Position numbers and translations under genes: made by a program. From a candidate division KSB1 bacterium (lineage in GTDB: Bacteria; Zhuqueibacterota; Zhuqueibacteria; Zhuqueibacterales; Zhuqueibacteraceae): a stretch of 64,000 nucleotides of DNA. The notes under the pieces are model-generated. The model did not search any database and had not been told where the DNA came from. It was given only the letters and a program-made list of their open reading frames with translations. Shown here in pieces: positions 15,365 through 23,733 of the stretch; the first letter of the stretch is position 1; every line of letters begins with the position of its first letter. The DNA is taken from positions 1 to 64,000 of the forward strand of contig JAPDQB010000002.1 in the NCBI GenBank assembly GCA_034506175.1. Reading direction: 5' to 3'.

Positions 15365-15591
15365 ATGACTTTTGTAAATTAAATTGCGTCAAAATGCAAA
15401 GGGCGTGTTGCATGGACTGCTTTAATACAAACTATGAGATCCCCCCAATCCCATGAGTTTGAGCCCGGTTGTCGAAGCATGGACAGCAGCGCGCCTTTTT
15501 TATATTCAGTTCTTCATGCCATCAAAATTTCCGAATGCTTTCATCGTCATTCTGAAATCCTTTGGCCGGACAAACGTAAGTGGATCGCCCT

Positions 15592-16674
15592 ATGAAATTT
15601 CAAGCTCTGGCGTTGGCTATTTGGTGTGGTGTTGTGTGTGACGGTTGGCCACAAGAAATCGCTGTCAACAACGTTTTGGATGGCAAGCTTTTATATGAAG
15701 AGTATGCCGGCTGCGCCAGTTGTCATGGGTTGGATGGCAAGGGCCAGGCTGAAGGCGTGACGCTCGATCCACCGCCGCCGGATTTAAGCGATTGCAGCTT
15801 CAATTCGCGCGAGCCGCGGCGCGATTGGCGGGCCGTCATTCAACATGGCGGGCCGGCGCGCGGCCTCTCCATGGCCATGCCGGCTTATGCCGACGTGTTG
15901 ACCGAGACTCAAGTGGAAGCAATCATTGACTATCTCAAAACTTTTTGCGTCGAACGCGGCTGGCCTCAAGGAGAGCTAAACTTTCGCCGAGCCCAGATCA
16001 CTTCCAAAGCTTTTCCGGAAAACGAGGCCTTGCTCATTCCATCCTACACGCGCAAACAGGATAACGCCGCCGCAACGAAATTGGTTTACGAAAGACGATT
16101 CGGCAGACGCGCCCATTGGGAAATCGCCGTTCCGTTTGAAACCGAATGGGCCACGCCCACGGCGCGCGGCGTCGGCGACGTCGAGCTGAGCGCGAAATAT
16201 GCTTTTCTGGACGATTACGCCTCGCTCACGATCGCCAGCGGCGGCTTGGAAGTCGCGCTGCCGACGGGCAAGACTGCCGCCGGCATTGGCAGCGGCACTT
16301 GGAAAGCTTCGCCCTATCTCGCCGCGGGAAAAGGCTTTAAAAATTTCACGCTCCAATCGAGTGTGAAGCTCGAAATGCCGCTGCAATCCCAAACGGGCGA
16401 AACCGAATTGTTGTACAACCTTGCTTTCACCCGGCCTTTGACAAAAGAGAAAAAGGGCTTCTTTCCGATGTTGGAAGTCAACGGCGTCACCAACGTGGAA
16501 AATGGCGCGACGCAGTTTTTTTTGACACCACAGCTTTATATCGGCTTGGTGAAACGCGGCCACATTGCGTTTTCGCTCGGCAGCCAGATTCCGGTGGCCG
16601 GAGAAAAACCGTTTGATTTTCGGTTGTTGGGATTTTTGCTGTGGGAATATGCCGACGGCGGATTGTGGTGGTAA
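15592..16674 (+). CDS. Mono-haem cytochrome c fused to a beta-barrel-like domain
   Basis: After a signal peptide (MKFQALALAIWCGVVCDGW), residues ~25-125 form a class I cytochrome c domain. It has the haem motif CASCH in YAGCASCHGLDGKGQAEG and a methionine-containing loop (LSMAMPAYADVLTETQVEAI). Residues ~140-360 are strand-rich and resemble transporter/MetA-pathway-type outer-membrane proteins (GDVELSAKYAFLDDYASLTI, GGLEVALPTGKTAAGIGSGT), ending with aromatic residues. The fusion would place a haem at the periplasmic face of a barrel. The start gives the shortest clean signal peptide; an ATG four codons upstream is possible. First gene of the redox cluster. Confidence 0.8.
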   Translation: MKFQALALAIWCGVVCDGWPQEIAVNNVLDGKLLYEEYAGCASCHGLDGKGQAEGVTLDPPPPDLSDCSFNSREPRRDWRAVIQHGGPARGLSMAMPAYADVLTETQVEAIIDYLKTFCVERGWPQGELNFRRAQITSKAFPENEALLIPSYTRKQDNAAATKLVYERRFGRRAHWEIAVPFETEWATPTARGVGDVELSAKYAFLDDYASLTIASGGLEVALPTGKTAAGIGSGTWKASPYLAAGKGFKNFTLQSSVKLEMPLQSQTGETELLYNLAFTRPLTKEKKGFFPMLEVNGVTNVENGATQFFLTPQLYIGLVKRGHIAFSLGSQIPVAGEKPFDFRLLGFLLWEYADGGLWW

Positions 16675-16788
16675 AAGTTGAGATGAAAAACATTTTCCGT
16701 GAGAGTTCCTTTCCATGAGCGAATTTCACTTGTCGGTTTGAGGTGAAACTTCGTTGGATGCTTACAAGTTTTTTGCTAAGAGAAAATT

Positions 16789-17271
16789 ATGCGTAAGAAT
16801 TTTTTTCGAAGAGCGGGCGTGGCCAGCCTGGCGCTGCTGGGAATCATGCAGCTCGTTCCTTATGGCGGCGACCACACCAATCCGCCGCTGCGTGTGGAGC
16901 CGCCATGGGACAGCGCGCAAACCCGTGCGCTTGCCAAGCGCGCGTGTTTCGATTGCCACAGCAACGAGACACGCTGGCCATGGTACAGCAACATCGCGCC
17001 GGTTTCGTGGCTGGTGCAGCGCGACGTGGATAAGGCGCGGGCGCATCTCAATTTTTCGGAATGGAATCGCCCGCAGAGGCACGCCAAAGACGCCGCCGAA
17101 GAAGTGCGCCAAGGTGAGATGCCGTTGTGGTTTTACGTGCCGCTGCATGACGAAGCCAGGCTCACGGCCGGCGAGAAAGAAATGCTCATTCGCGGATTGG
17201 AGGCAACCACCGGTGCGGCCGAGCGCCATGATGAGAGCGACAAGCGCAGCGAAGACGACGGCACACATTGA
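16789..17271 (+). CDS. Haem-binding domain protein (one CxxCH)
   Basis: The 160-aa protein has a signal or anchor (GVASLALLGIMQLVPYGG) and the haem-binding-domain signature CFDCHSNETRWPWYSNIAPV with one CxxCH. WNRPQRHAKDAAEEVRQGEM and MPLWFYVPLHDEARLTAGEK then follow, a good match to the small periplasmic haem-binding family. Such proteins sit beside other cytochromes, but their redox partner is not known. The start is supported by the signal peptide more than by a clear ribosome site. Confidence 0.85.
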   Translation: MRKNFFRRAGVASLALLGIMQLVPYGGDHTNPPLRVEPPWDSAQTRALAKRACFDCHSNETRWPWYSNIAPVSWLVQRDVDKARAHLNFSEWNRPQRHAKDAAEEVRQGEMPLWFYVPLHDEARLTAGEKEMLIRGLEATTGAAERHDESDKRSEDDGTH

Positions 17272-17319
17272 GACGAATCTTAATTCGCGCGCAGAGTCAA
17301 ATTCATGGAAATTCTTAAA

Positions 17320-18174
17320 ATGAAAAAATACAAAAGTCTTTCATTGCTTCTGTGGATGAGTGTGTTTCCGCTGCCCAACCCCAATCCCGCCGTTGCGCAA
17401 ACCGCGGCCGACACGTCCGAAGTTTTCCATTCTGAAAACTTGCTGAAAACCATTGGCGGTGATTTCCTGCACGTTTTCTCCTCGCCCCTGCGCCTGACGA
17501 AAAACGATGGCCTGCGTTTATTAACCTTCTCAGCAGTCGCCGGCGGGTTGGTCGGCTTCGGCGATGATCATTTTGATGAAGAATATGCCAAAGAGAGTCA
17601 TCATGGCATTCTGTATCCATTTAAGCAACTCGCTGAAGTTGGGCAAATTTATGACGACGTATCACCGGTATATTTCACTGCCGGTGTTTCAGGCGCCGCG
17701 CTGGTTGGTGGATTGATTTTGAAGGACAGGAAGCTTGTCACTACCGGCAGATTGGTTCTCGAAGCCGCGGTGATGACTCAGATTCTCACTGGCTGGGCGA
17801 AGGGTGTGTTCGGACGGCCGCGCCCGTATACGGATCGCGGCGCCAAGCATTTTGATCTGTTCAAATTCAGCAACAATGAAGATTTCAAATCCCTGCCTTC
17901 CGGCCACGTGAGCAGCGTTTTTTCAACCATGACGGTGCTGACCAAACAGTATGAGGTGTGGTGGGTGGAAATTCCCGCGTACACAATTGCCGTTGCGGTC
18001 GCCTTTCAGCGCATGAACAGCCGCAATCATTGGTTCTCGGATACCGTTGTCGGTGGCGCGCTCGGATATTGCGTGGGCAGTACCTTAATGAATCGATATT
18101 CCCGTCAATTGCAACACTCTTCTTTCACACCCGATTTGCAAAAAAATCGCCTCGGTTTGATGGTGACTTTTTGA
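17320..18174 (+). CDS. PAP2-family phosphatase
   Basis: The 284-aa protein has a signal peptide (MKKYKSLSLLLWMSVFPLPN), membrane helices and all three PAP2 catalytic motifs. These are K-x6-RP as KGVFGRPRP (~161-169), PSGH as LPSGHVSSVF (~189) and SR-x5-H-x3-D as NSRNHWFSDTVVGG (~230, in contracted form). These enzymes dephosphorylate lipid phosphates such as phosphatidic acid or undecaprenyl pyrophosphate at the membrane. Why it lies inside a cytochrome cluster is unclear. An ATG five codons upstream is possible. Confidence 0.85.
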   Translation: MKKYKSLSLLLWMSVFPLPNPNPAVAQTAADTSEVFHSENLLKTIGGDFLHVFSSPLRLTKNDGLRLLTFSAVAGGLVGFGDDHFDEEYAKESHHGILYPFKQLAEVGQIYDDVSPVYFTAGVSGAALVGGLILKDRKLVTTGRLVLEAAVMTQILTGWAKGVFGRPRPYTDRGAKHFDLFKFSNNEDFKSLPSGHVSSVFSTMTVLTKQYEVWWVEIPAYTIAVAVAFQRMNSRNHWFSDTVVGGALGYCVGSTLMNRYSRQLQHSSFTPDLQKNRLGLMVTF

Positions 18175-18179
18175 AACGC

Positions 18180-18195
18180 TGGCACTTCTCTTGCA
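18180..18195 (+). promoter_or_regulatory. Sigma-54 (-24/-12) promoter upstream of the multihaem genes
   Basis: TGGCACTTCTCTTGCA differs from the consensus TGGCACG-N4-TTGCW at a single position and has the invariant GG and GC at the exact spacing. It lies six bases past the PAP2 stop. The start site would be near 18206, about 130 bases upstream of the 20-haem cytochrome gene. Confidence 0.7.
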
Positions 18196-18260
18196 AGATA
18201 AATCATCAATTTGTTCTTGCGCCGCCATGTTTTGTCAATTCGCCGGATCGCGGTTGTCGA

Positions 18261-18280
18261 TTCTTAAAAAACGTTAAGAA
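18261..18280. promoter_or_regulatory. TTCTTAA/TTAAGAA inverted repeat in the multihaem leader
   Basis: TTCTTAA at 18261-18267 and TTAAGAA at 18274-18280 are perfect inverse copies around six bases. It falls between the sigma-54-type promoter and the cytochrome start, where it could be an operator or a weak leader hairpin. Confidence 0.3.
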
Positions 18281-18337
18281 AATCCACCATTTTGAATTTG
18301 AATTACTCGAAAGAAATTCGCGAACACCCTGAAAAAA

Positions 18338-20092
18338 ATGTCGCCTTTGAAGGCGTTGCTCATTCGTCATTATGCCCTGTTCGTTCTGGTTTCGTCTTTT
18401 TTCGCTTCTCCGTTGCCGGCGCAAATTTCACCAGGGCCGTTGTCGCGCGCGCATACGCAGCTCGAGGGCATTACCAAATGCCTGTCCTGCCATGAAGCCG
18501 GCCAACGGACGAGCAACGCCAAATGCCTGAAATGCCACGTGGCCATTGCGCAACGTTTGCAACAGCGGCGCGGTTTTCACGCGACGATTCTGGCGAAGGA
18601 CCAATCCAAGCCGTGCGCTTCCTGCCACAGCGATCATCATGGATTGGATTTTGCATTGATCTTTTGGGAGAAAGGCGAGGCCAATTTTGATCACCGGCAA
18701 GCCGGTTACGCGCTGGAAGGCAAACACGCTCAAACCGCCTGCCGGCAGTGCCATCAGCCTGCGAACATTCAGGAAAAATTTGCCAATGACGCCAGCGTGC
18801 GCGCCGCCAAAACTTTTCTTGGCTTGTCAAAAAACTGCCTGAGTTGTCATGGCGATGAGCATCGCGGCCAGCTCGGCACCGCCTGCGAGCGCTGCCACGA
18901 CTTCACCGCGTGGAAACCGGCCATAAAATTTTCACACGACCGTGCGCAATTTGTGCTCACCGGCCAGCACAAAACTGTGGCCTGCGCCAAATGTCATCTC
19001 GAAAAACCGGCGCCTGAAAAAGTCGGAAATGAGATGGCCGCGGCTTTTGTGCAATATACCGGCTTGCTGTTCTCAAATTGCATTCCGTGCCATCAAGACC
19101 CGCATCGCGGCGGATTCGGCGATGACTGCAAAAAATGCCACACCACGGAAAATTGGAAAAAGATTCCAGCCGGCGCGTTCAATCATGATTTGACGGATTT
19201 CCCGTTGCGCGGCAAGCATGTCAAAGTGCTCTGTGAAAGATGCCACGTTGGCGGAGATTTTAAAAAGAAATTGGCGCATCAGTTCTGCCGCGATTGCCAT
19301 CAAGATGCGCACGCGGCACAGTTCGCAAGGCGCGCGGACAAAGGCCGCTGCGAAAGCTGCCATACGGTGGAAGGCTTCGTGCCTTCGCAATTCATGCTGG
19401 CAGAACATCAAAAATCGGTTTTCCCGTTGCTCGGCAGCCATCTCGCCACCCCCTGTGGCGTCTGTCATTTTCGCCAGCAAACTGGCAAGCTTGCCGGCAA
19501 GTTGCTGTTCGTTTTTCCGGATCAGCGTTGCGCGGCCTGCCATCCGGATGTGCATGCGGGACAATTTGCCGCGCGCCTGGCCAAAGACGGCTGCGATATT
19601 TGCCATCGTAATGAAGATTGGCATGAAACCAAGTTCGATCACAACACCGCGCGCTTCGCGCTGGTTGGCGCGCATCAAAAAGTGGCGTGCAGCAAATGCC
19701 ATCCGCGCGAAAATGCCGGGGCGCAAGCCCCCTTTCAGGGCGCGAATTTGATGGCAGGGGCGGCTGGCGCGCACATGCCGCCGGCGAACCGCGTGTTGCC
19801 AACGACGTTTGTACGTTACCAGCCGCTGGCGTTTCGTTGCGCCGATTGCCATCAGGATGTGCATCGCGGCCAGTTTGGAAAAAAGGAGGCGGTGCGTTGC
19901 GAAAAATGTCATCAACCGACGTTGTGGAGCGAATTGTTGTTCGTGCATAATCGCGACAGCGCCTTCAAGCTCGACGGCGCGCACGAAAAAACGTCCTGTG
20001 AAAAATGTCATTTTTCCATGCAAATGAAAGATCAAACTTTCGTCGTGGTTTATAAACCGCTCAGGAAGGAGTGCGAAGCATGTCATCGCTGA
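18338..20092 (+). CDS. Secreted multihaem cytochrome c, 20 CxxCH motifs
   Basis: I count 20 CxxCH motifs in 584 residues, among them CLSCHEAG, CASCHSDHHG, CIPCHQDPHRG and CADCHQDVHRG. Many are followed by a second conserved histidine in a CxxCHxDxH pattern, which supplies the distal ligand of bis-histidine haems. The unit resembles the cytochrome c3/c7-type repeats of large periplasmic or outer-surface electron carriers. A signal peptide is clear (HYALFVLVSSFFASPLPA). The next gene overlaps its stop, so the two large cytochromes are translated together. It probably stores or wires electrons across the periplasm. Confidence 0.92.
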   Translation: MSPLKALLIRHYALFVLVSSFFASPLPAQISPGPLSRAHTQLEGITKCLSCHEAGQRTSNAKCLKCHVAIAQRLQQRRGFHATILAKDQSKPCASCHSDHHGLDFALIFWEKGEANFDHRQAGYALEGKHAQTACRQCHQPANIQEKFANDASVRAAKTFLGLSKNCLSCHGDEHRGQLGTACERCHDFTAWKPAIKFSHDRAQFVLTGQHKTVACAKCHLEKPAPEKVGNEMAAAFVQYTGLLFSNCIPCHQDPHRGGFGDDCKKCHTTENWKKIPAGAFNHDLTDFPLRGKHVKVLCERCHVGGDFKKKLAHQFCRDCHQDAHAAQFARRADKGRCESCHTVEGFVPSQFMLAEHQKSVFPLLGSHLATPCGVCHFRQQTGKLAGKLLFVFPDQRCAACHPDVHAGQFAARLAKDGCDICHRNEDWHETKFDHNTARFALVGAHQKVACSKCHPRENAGAQAPFQGANLMAGAAGAHMPPANRVLPTTFVRYQPLAFRCADCHQDVHRGQFGKKEAVRCEKCHQPTLWSELLFVHNRDSAFKLDGAHEKTSCEKCHFSMQMKDQTFVVVYKPLRKECEACHR

Positions 20093-21882
20093 GGCGAAAA
20101 GATGAAGTATGGAAGGCGTGGAGCATTGGGTTGATGGTGCCGGGAGAAGGGACGAACTTGCTTCACGCCACTCCTTTTTTAATTGTTGCGTTGCTAGGGC
20201 TTCTGCTGTTCGCGCCATTTCGCCATGTGAACGCGCAGGTCGCCACGGCAAACAATCCACACGGCAAAATCAAAATCGCGTGCAGCGATTGCCACACCAC
20301 CAAAGGCTGGTCGCCGCTGCGGCTCGATCTCAAATTCAAGCACGAAAAAACCGGCTTTGCTTTGGAAGGGCAGCACGCGGTGGTGGAGTGCAAGCAGTGC
20401 CATGCCTCGTTGAAATTCACCGGTGTTTCAAAAGATTGCAAGTCCTGCCACCAAGATGTTCACAACGGCACGCTCGGGCAAAATTGCGAACGCTGTCACA
20501 CGTTTCAATCCTGGCAAGATATTTCAAAAGTGACCGTCATTCATCAGGCAACGCGTTTCCCGTTGCAGGGCCGGCATCAACACGTGGGCTGCAACAATTG
20601 CCACGCTTCGCAGGGTGAGCGCAGATTCATTAATATGCCGTTGCAGTGCGGGGTTTGCCACCGCCAGGATTACGAGGCCACGACCAATCCGAATCACCAG
20701 CTCGCCGGTTTTTCGCGGCGCTGCGAAATATGCCATAGCAGTGCGATCACGGGATGGCAGATTTCCAGCACGGGCGATCTCAGCGGTTTCGATCACAGCC
20801 GCACGCGCTTCCCGTTGCTCGGCGCGCACGCCGCGGCCACCTGCAACCAATGCCACGCCAACAATCGCTTTGCCGGCACGCCGACGGATTGTTTTTCATG
20901 CCATCAAAATGATTTTCAGCGCACGACGAATCCGAATCACGCTGCAGCGAATTTTTCTCACACCTGCACAAGCTGCCACACGACAAGCGTCTGGAAGCCT
21001 TCGACGTTCAATCACAACACCACGGCTTTTCCATTGCAAGGCGCGCACGTTGCGGTGGCGTGCAGCCAGTGCCACGTCAACAATCGCTTCGCTGGCACGC
21101 CGAAAGATTGTTTCTCCTGCCATCAAGCGGATTTTCAGAAGCCGGCCAACCCGAACCACGTTGCCAGCAACTTTCCCCGCGATTGCCTGACGTGCCACAC
21201 GATTAACGCCTGGCGGCCGGCAAACTTCGATCACAACCGCACGCAGTTTCCACTCACCGGCGCGCATCTCGCGGTTGCGTGTGATCATTGTCACGTGAAC
21301 AATCGTTTTACCGGCACGCCGACGGACTGCTTCTCCTGCCATCAGAGTGATTTTCAGAGCACGACAAATCCGAATCATGTCGCGGCGAATTTTTCGCAAA
21401 CCTGCACGAGCTGCCACACCACCAGCGCCTGGAAGCCCGCGACGTTCGATCACAACAAAACGCGCTTTCCGCTGCTCGGCGCGCATACGGCGGCGGCTTG
21501 CGCCCAGTGCCACGTGAACAATCGCTTTGCCGGCACGCCGAGGGATTGCTTCTCCTGCCATCAAGCGGATTTCCAGCGGCCGGCGAATCCCAATCATGTG
21601 ACGTTGAATTTTTCGCATGATTGCACTTCCTGTCACACGGTGAATGCGTGGACGCCGGCGACCTTCGATCACGACGGCCAATATTTCCGCATTTATTCCG
21701 GCAAGCATCGCGGCAAGTGGCAGACGTGCGCGACGTGCCACGTGAATGCGACGAACTACAAAGTCTTCGAATGCATTTTGTGCCACGAGCACAATCAGAC
21801 GAAGATGGATGACAAGCACCGGAACAAGCAAGGCTACCAATACAACAGCCAGGCGTGCTACAAATGTCATCCACGCGTTTAG
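20080..21882 (+). CDS. Secreted multihaem cytochrome c, 22 CxxCH motifs, internally repeated
   Basis: This 600-aa protein has 22 CxxCH motifs. The N-terminal part is irregular (CSDCHTTKGWSPL, CKSCHQDVHNG). The centre is four near-identical 73-residue units, each with three haems (AxCxQCHVNNRFAGTP, DCFSCHQxDFQ, CTSCHTTxxWKP), and there is a three-haem C-terminal part (CATCH, CILCH, CYKCHPRV). AAGGAG eight bases before the ATG at 20080 supports this start, which overlaps the upstream stop. The signal segment (PFLIVALLGLLLFAPF) lies ~30 residues in, so a later methionine could also start it. Likely periplasmic or surface electron carrier. Confidence 0.92.
   Translation: MSSLRRKDEVWKAWSIGLMVPGEGTNLLHATPFLIVALLGLLLFAPFRHVNAQVATANNPHGKIKIACSDCHTTKGWSPLRLDLKFKHEKTGFALEGQHAVVECKQCHASLKFTGVSKDCKSCHQDVHNGTLGQNCERCHTFQSWQDISKVTVIHQATRFPLQGRHQHVGCNNCHASQGERRFINMPLQCGVCHRQDYEATTNPNHQLAGFSRRCEICHSSAITGWQISSTGDLSGFDHSRTRFPLLGAHAAATCNQCHANNRFAGTPTDCFSCHQNDFQRTTNPNHAAANFSHTCTSCHTTSVWKPSTFNHNTTAFPLQGAHVAVACSQCHVNNRFAGTPKDCFSCHQADFQKPANPNHVASNFPRDCLTCHTINAWRPANFDHNRTQFPLTGAHLAVACDHCHVNNRFTGTPTDCFSCHQSDFQSTTNPNHVAANFSQTCTSCHTTSAWKPATFDHNKTRFPLLGAHTAAACAQCHVNNRFAGTPRDCFSCHQADFQRPANPNHVTLNFSHDCTSCHTVNAWTPATFDHDGQYFRIYSGKHRGKWQTCATCHVNATNYKVFECILCHEHNQTKMDDKHRNKQGYQYNSQACYKCHPRV
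20788..21663 (+). repeat. Four tandem 219-bp units inside the 22-haem cytochrome gene
   Basis: The units start with the codons for FDH (20788, 21007, 21226, 21445), and the cysteine codon of the first haem motif recurs at 20842, 21061, 21280 and 21499, exactly 219 bases apart. Units 1 and 3 resemble each other (TTNPNHxAANFS, CTSCHTTS) more than units 2 and 4 (PANPNHV), suggesting duplication of a two-unit block. Confidence 0.9.
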
Positions 21883-21915
21883 CATGGCGCGAAATCTATG
21901 CGGAGAAAATAAGTG

Positions 21916-23592
21916 ATGAAAATAGGCTGGCAAAAAAATTCGATTTTATTGCTATCGTGGCTGCTGATCACATTTCCGGCTCATGGTCAACATGAAGAGA
22001 AGGAGGCGCGACTGGAATTCCGCGTGCGCTATGTCACAGCGGATGCCGTCTATTTCAACGGTGGCAGGAGGTTGGGCGTGCGGCCTGGCGACAAAGTCTG
22101 GGTGATGCGCAACGGCCAGAAGTTGGTGCAATTGGAAGTCAAATATGTCTCGGCGCATAATGCCAGTTGTTTGCTCGACCCGGAAAAAAGGCAACGCGAC
22201 ACGGCATCGACGGTGAGGGTGGATGATCTTGTTTTGTGGACGATTCCACTGCCGGAATACATGAAACGCACGCGTCCACCGGAAACACCGACGCCAAATG
22301 CCGCACGCATTTTTTCACCGAATAAAACGCGAAGCAATTCTCCCAAGCCGAAAGGGTTCGTTCCCAAACGGCGTTCCCCCAACAACGAGCTCAACGGCCA
22401 AATCAGTGTGCAAGCGTTTGGGCAACGGGATCGCAGCGCGCCGCGTTTTGATTTCTTCGAGTCTTCGGCCTACTTACGTTTGAGCCTCGAGCGTTTGGCC
22501 GGCTTGCCTTTGCGTTTCAACGTCCGGGCACGCTCCTCACTGAATCGCCAGCAATTTGGCGCCAATAGCGTTCGTCCGCGGCCGGCGTATCGAGTGTACG
22601 AGATCACTTTGGAATACACCACCCCGAGCGCGCCGATGGAATTTGCCCTGGGCCGCATGTTGAGAAACGAATGGCGCGGCGCCGGTTATCTCGACGGCGT
22701 GGCGTTCGGTTATCGCTTCAATGAAACGTGGAAAGCCGGTGTATTTGCCGGTATGCCGCCCGATCTTTATCAGTATGGTTTTCGTACTGATGAAAAAAAA
22801 CTGGGCGGCTTTCTGCAAATGAAGAGAGCGCTAAGCCAAAGCGCCGAGATCATCTTCGCGGCCACCGGTGTTGGGCAATACCTGCGCCGGCAAATCAGCC
22901 GCGAGTATTTCGCCGCGGAAATCGATCTCAATTGGATGCGGCAATTTTATCTCACGCAATATCTCGAAATCGATTACAATCGCAACTGGCGAAAAACGGC
23001 GCAGAACAACGCCATCGACTTGAACAATGCTTATTTCAACGCGAGTTATTATCCGCAGTCCTGGATTTCTTTCGGCGTTTCTTATGATGCGCGCCGCCTC
23101 ATTCGCACGTGGGAAACACGCTCGATTGCCGACAGCCTTTTTGATCAAGCCTTGCGGCAAGGCTGGCGCGCCAGCATCAATCTGCAGCCAACGGCGCTGT
23201 TACGCTTGACTTTCGATGGCGGTTTGCAGCAACACAAAGGTACGCCGCATGTGTATTCTGCCGGCGTCTCGGCAAGCGGATGGAATCTGCTGCGCAGCGG
23301 CCTGGGACTTAGCGCCCGCTTTTCATATTTTGGCAATTCTTTTTTCAGCGGCTACTATCCCGCCCTCGAGGTATCGCGCAGTTTCCTGGGGGTGTTTTAT
23401 GTTACTATCGGTGGCGGCGCTTATCTTTATCAGATGGGCAATGACGGGCAATCGCAGTCCAACCCGTGGGAACGCTTGCGGCTGGACGTCAATCTCACTC
23501 GGAGCTTTTTTCTCAGCAGCACTGTTGAAAATTTTCACGGCGATACGATGAAATTCGTTCGCGGCTTTGTGGATTTGGGGTTGCGGTTTTAA
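21916..23592 (+). CDS. Outer-membrane beta-barrel, candidate partner of the multihaem cytochromes
   Basis: The 558-aa protein has a signal peptide (NSILLLSWLLITFPAHG). An N-terminal soluble domain of ~90 residues (RRLGVRPGDKVWVMRNGQKL, VRVDDLVLW) resembles FlgT-type SH3-like beta domains, and a low-complexity linker follows. About 400 residues of amphipathic strands come next (FEFALGR-like PMEFALGRMLRNEWRGAGYL, LNWMRQFYLTQYLEIDYNRN), ending in VDLGLRF, the terminal phenylalanine of an outer-membrane barrel. It starts 33 bases after the second cytochrome. A barrel next to large cytochromes is the arrangement of porin-cytochrome conduits, but no sequence motif proves that role. Confidence 0.75.
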   Translation: MKIGWQKNSILLLSWLLITFPAHGQHEEKEARLEFRVRYVTADAVYFNGGRRLGVRPGDKVWVMRNGQKLVQLEVKYVSAHNASCLLDPEKRQRDTASTVRVDDLVLWTIPLPEYMKRTRPPETPTPNAARIFSPNKTRSNSPKPKGFVPKRRSPNNELNGQISVQAFGQRDRSAPRFDFFESSAYLRLSLERLAGLPLRFNVRARSSLNRQQFGANSVRPRPAYRVYEITLEYTTPSAPMEFALGRMLRNEWRGAGYLDGVAFGYRFNETWKAGVFAGMPPDLYQYGFRTDEKKLGGFLQMKRALSQSAEIIFAATGVGQYLRRQISREYFAAEIDLNWMRQFYLTQYLEIDYNRNWRKTAQNNAIDLNNAYFNASYYPQSWISFGVSYDARRLIRTWETRSIADSLFDQALRQGWRASINLQPTALLRLTFDGGLQQHKGTPHVYSAGVSASGWNLLRSGLGLSARFSYFGNSFFSGYYPALEVSRSFLGVFYVTIGGGAYLYQMGNDGQSQSNPWERLRLDVNLTRSFFLSSTVENFHGDTMKFVRGFVDLGLRF

Positions 23593-23733
23593 CCGGCAGG
23601 AATGCGGCAACAAATAGGGACTTCCGCCATCAAAATGTTGAACCAATTTTGCGATAAAACGTCTTGTAAACAAATGCAATCCATCAAGCCCCAGTTTGCT
23701 TTGCACCGGTCTTTAGGCAAAAGGAGCTTTGGC

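Larger units (their letters stand above)
14919..15591. other. Divergent intergenic region, 673 bases
   Basis: It holds the repeat at 15041-15172 (with a shorter related piece at about 15003-15035) and the four-fold TTAAT array at 15327-15364. The remainder is AT-rich leader sequence in which I see no gene. It separates the response-regulator operon from the haem/beta-barrel cluster. Confidence 0.6.

Noticed and set aside
20788-21663. 219-bp tandem repeat as an assembly duplication
   Set aside because: The four copies differ by many substitutions spread over the unit and preserve all haem motifs, as expected for real, diverged protein repeats.
20896-21933. Long minus-strand frame across the multihaem cytochrome
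   Set aside because: Mirror of the 219-bp repeats; its arginine/valine-rich sequence repeats with the same period and only reflects the cytochrome codons.
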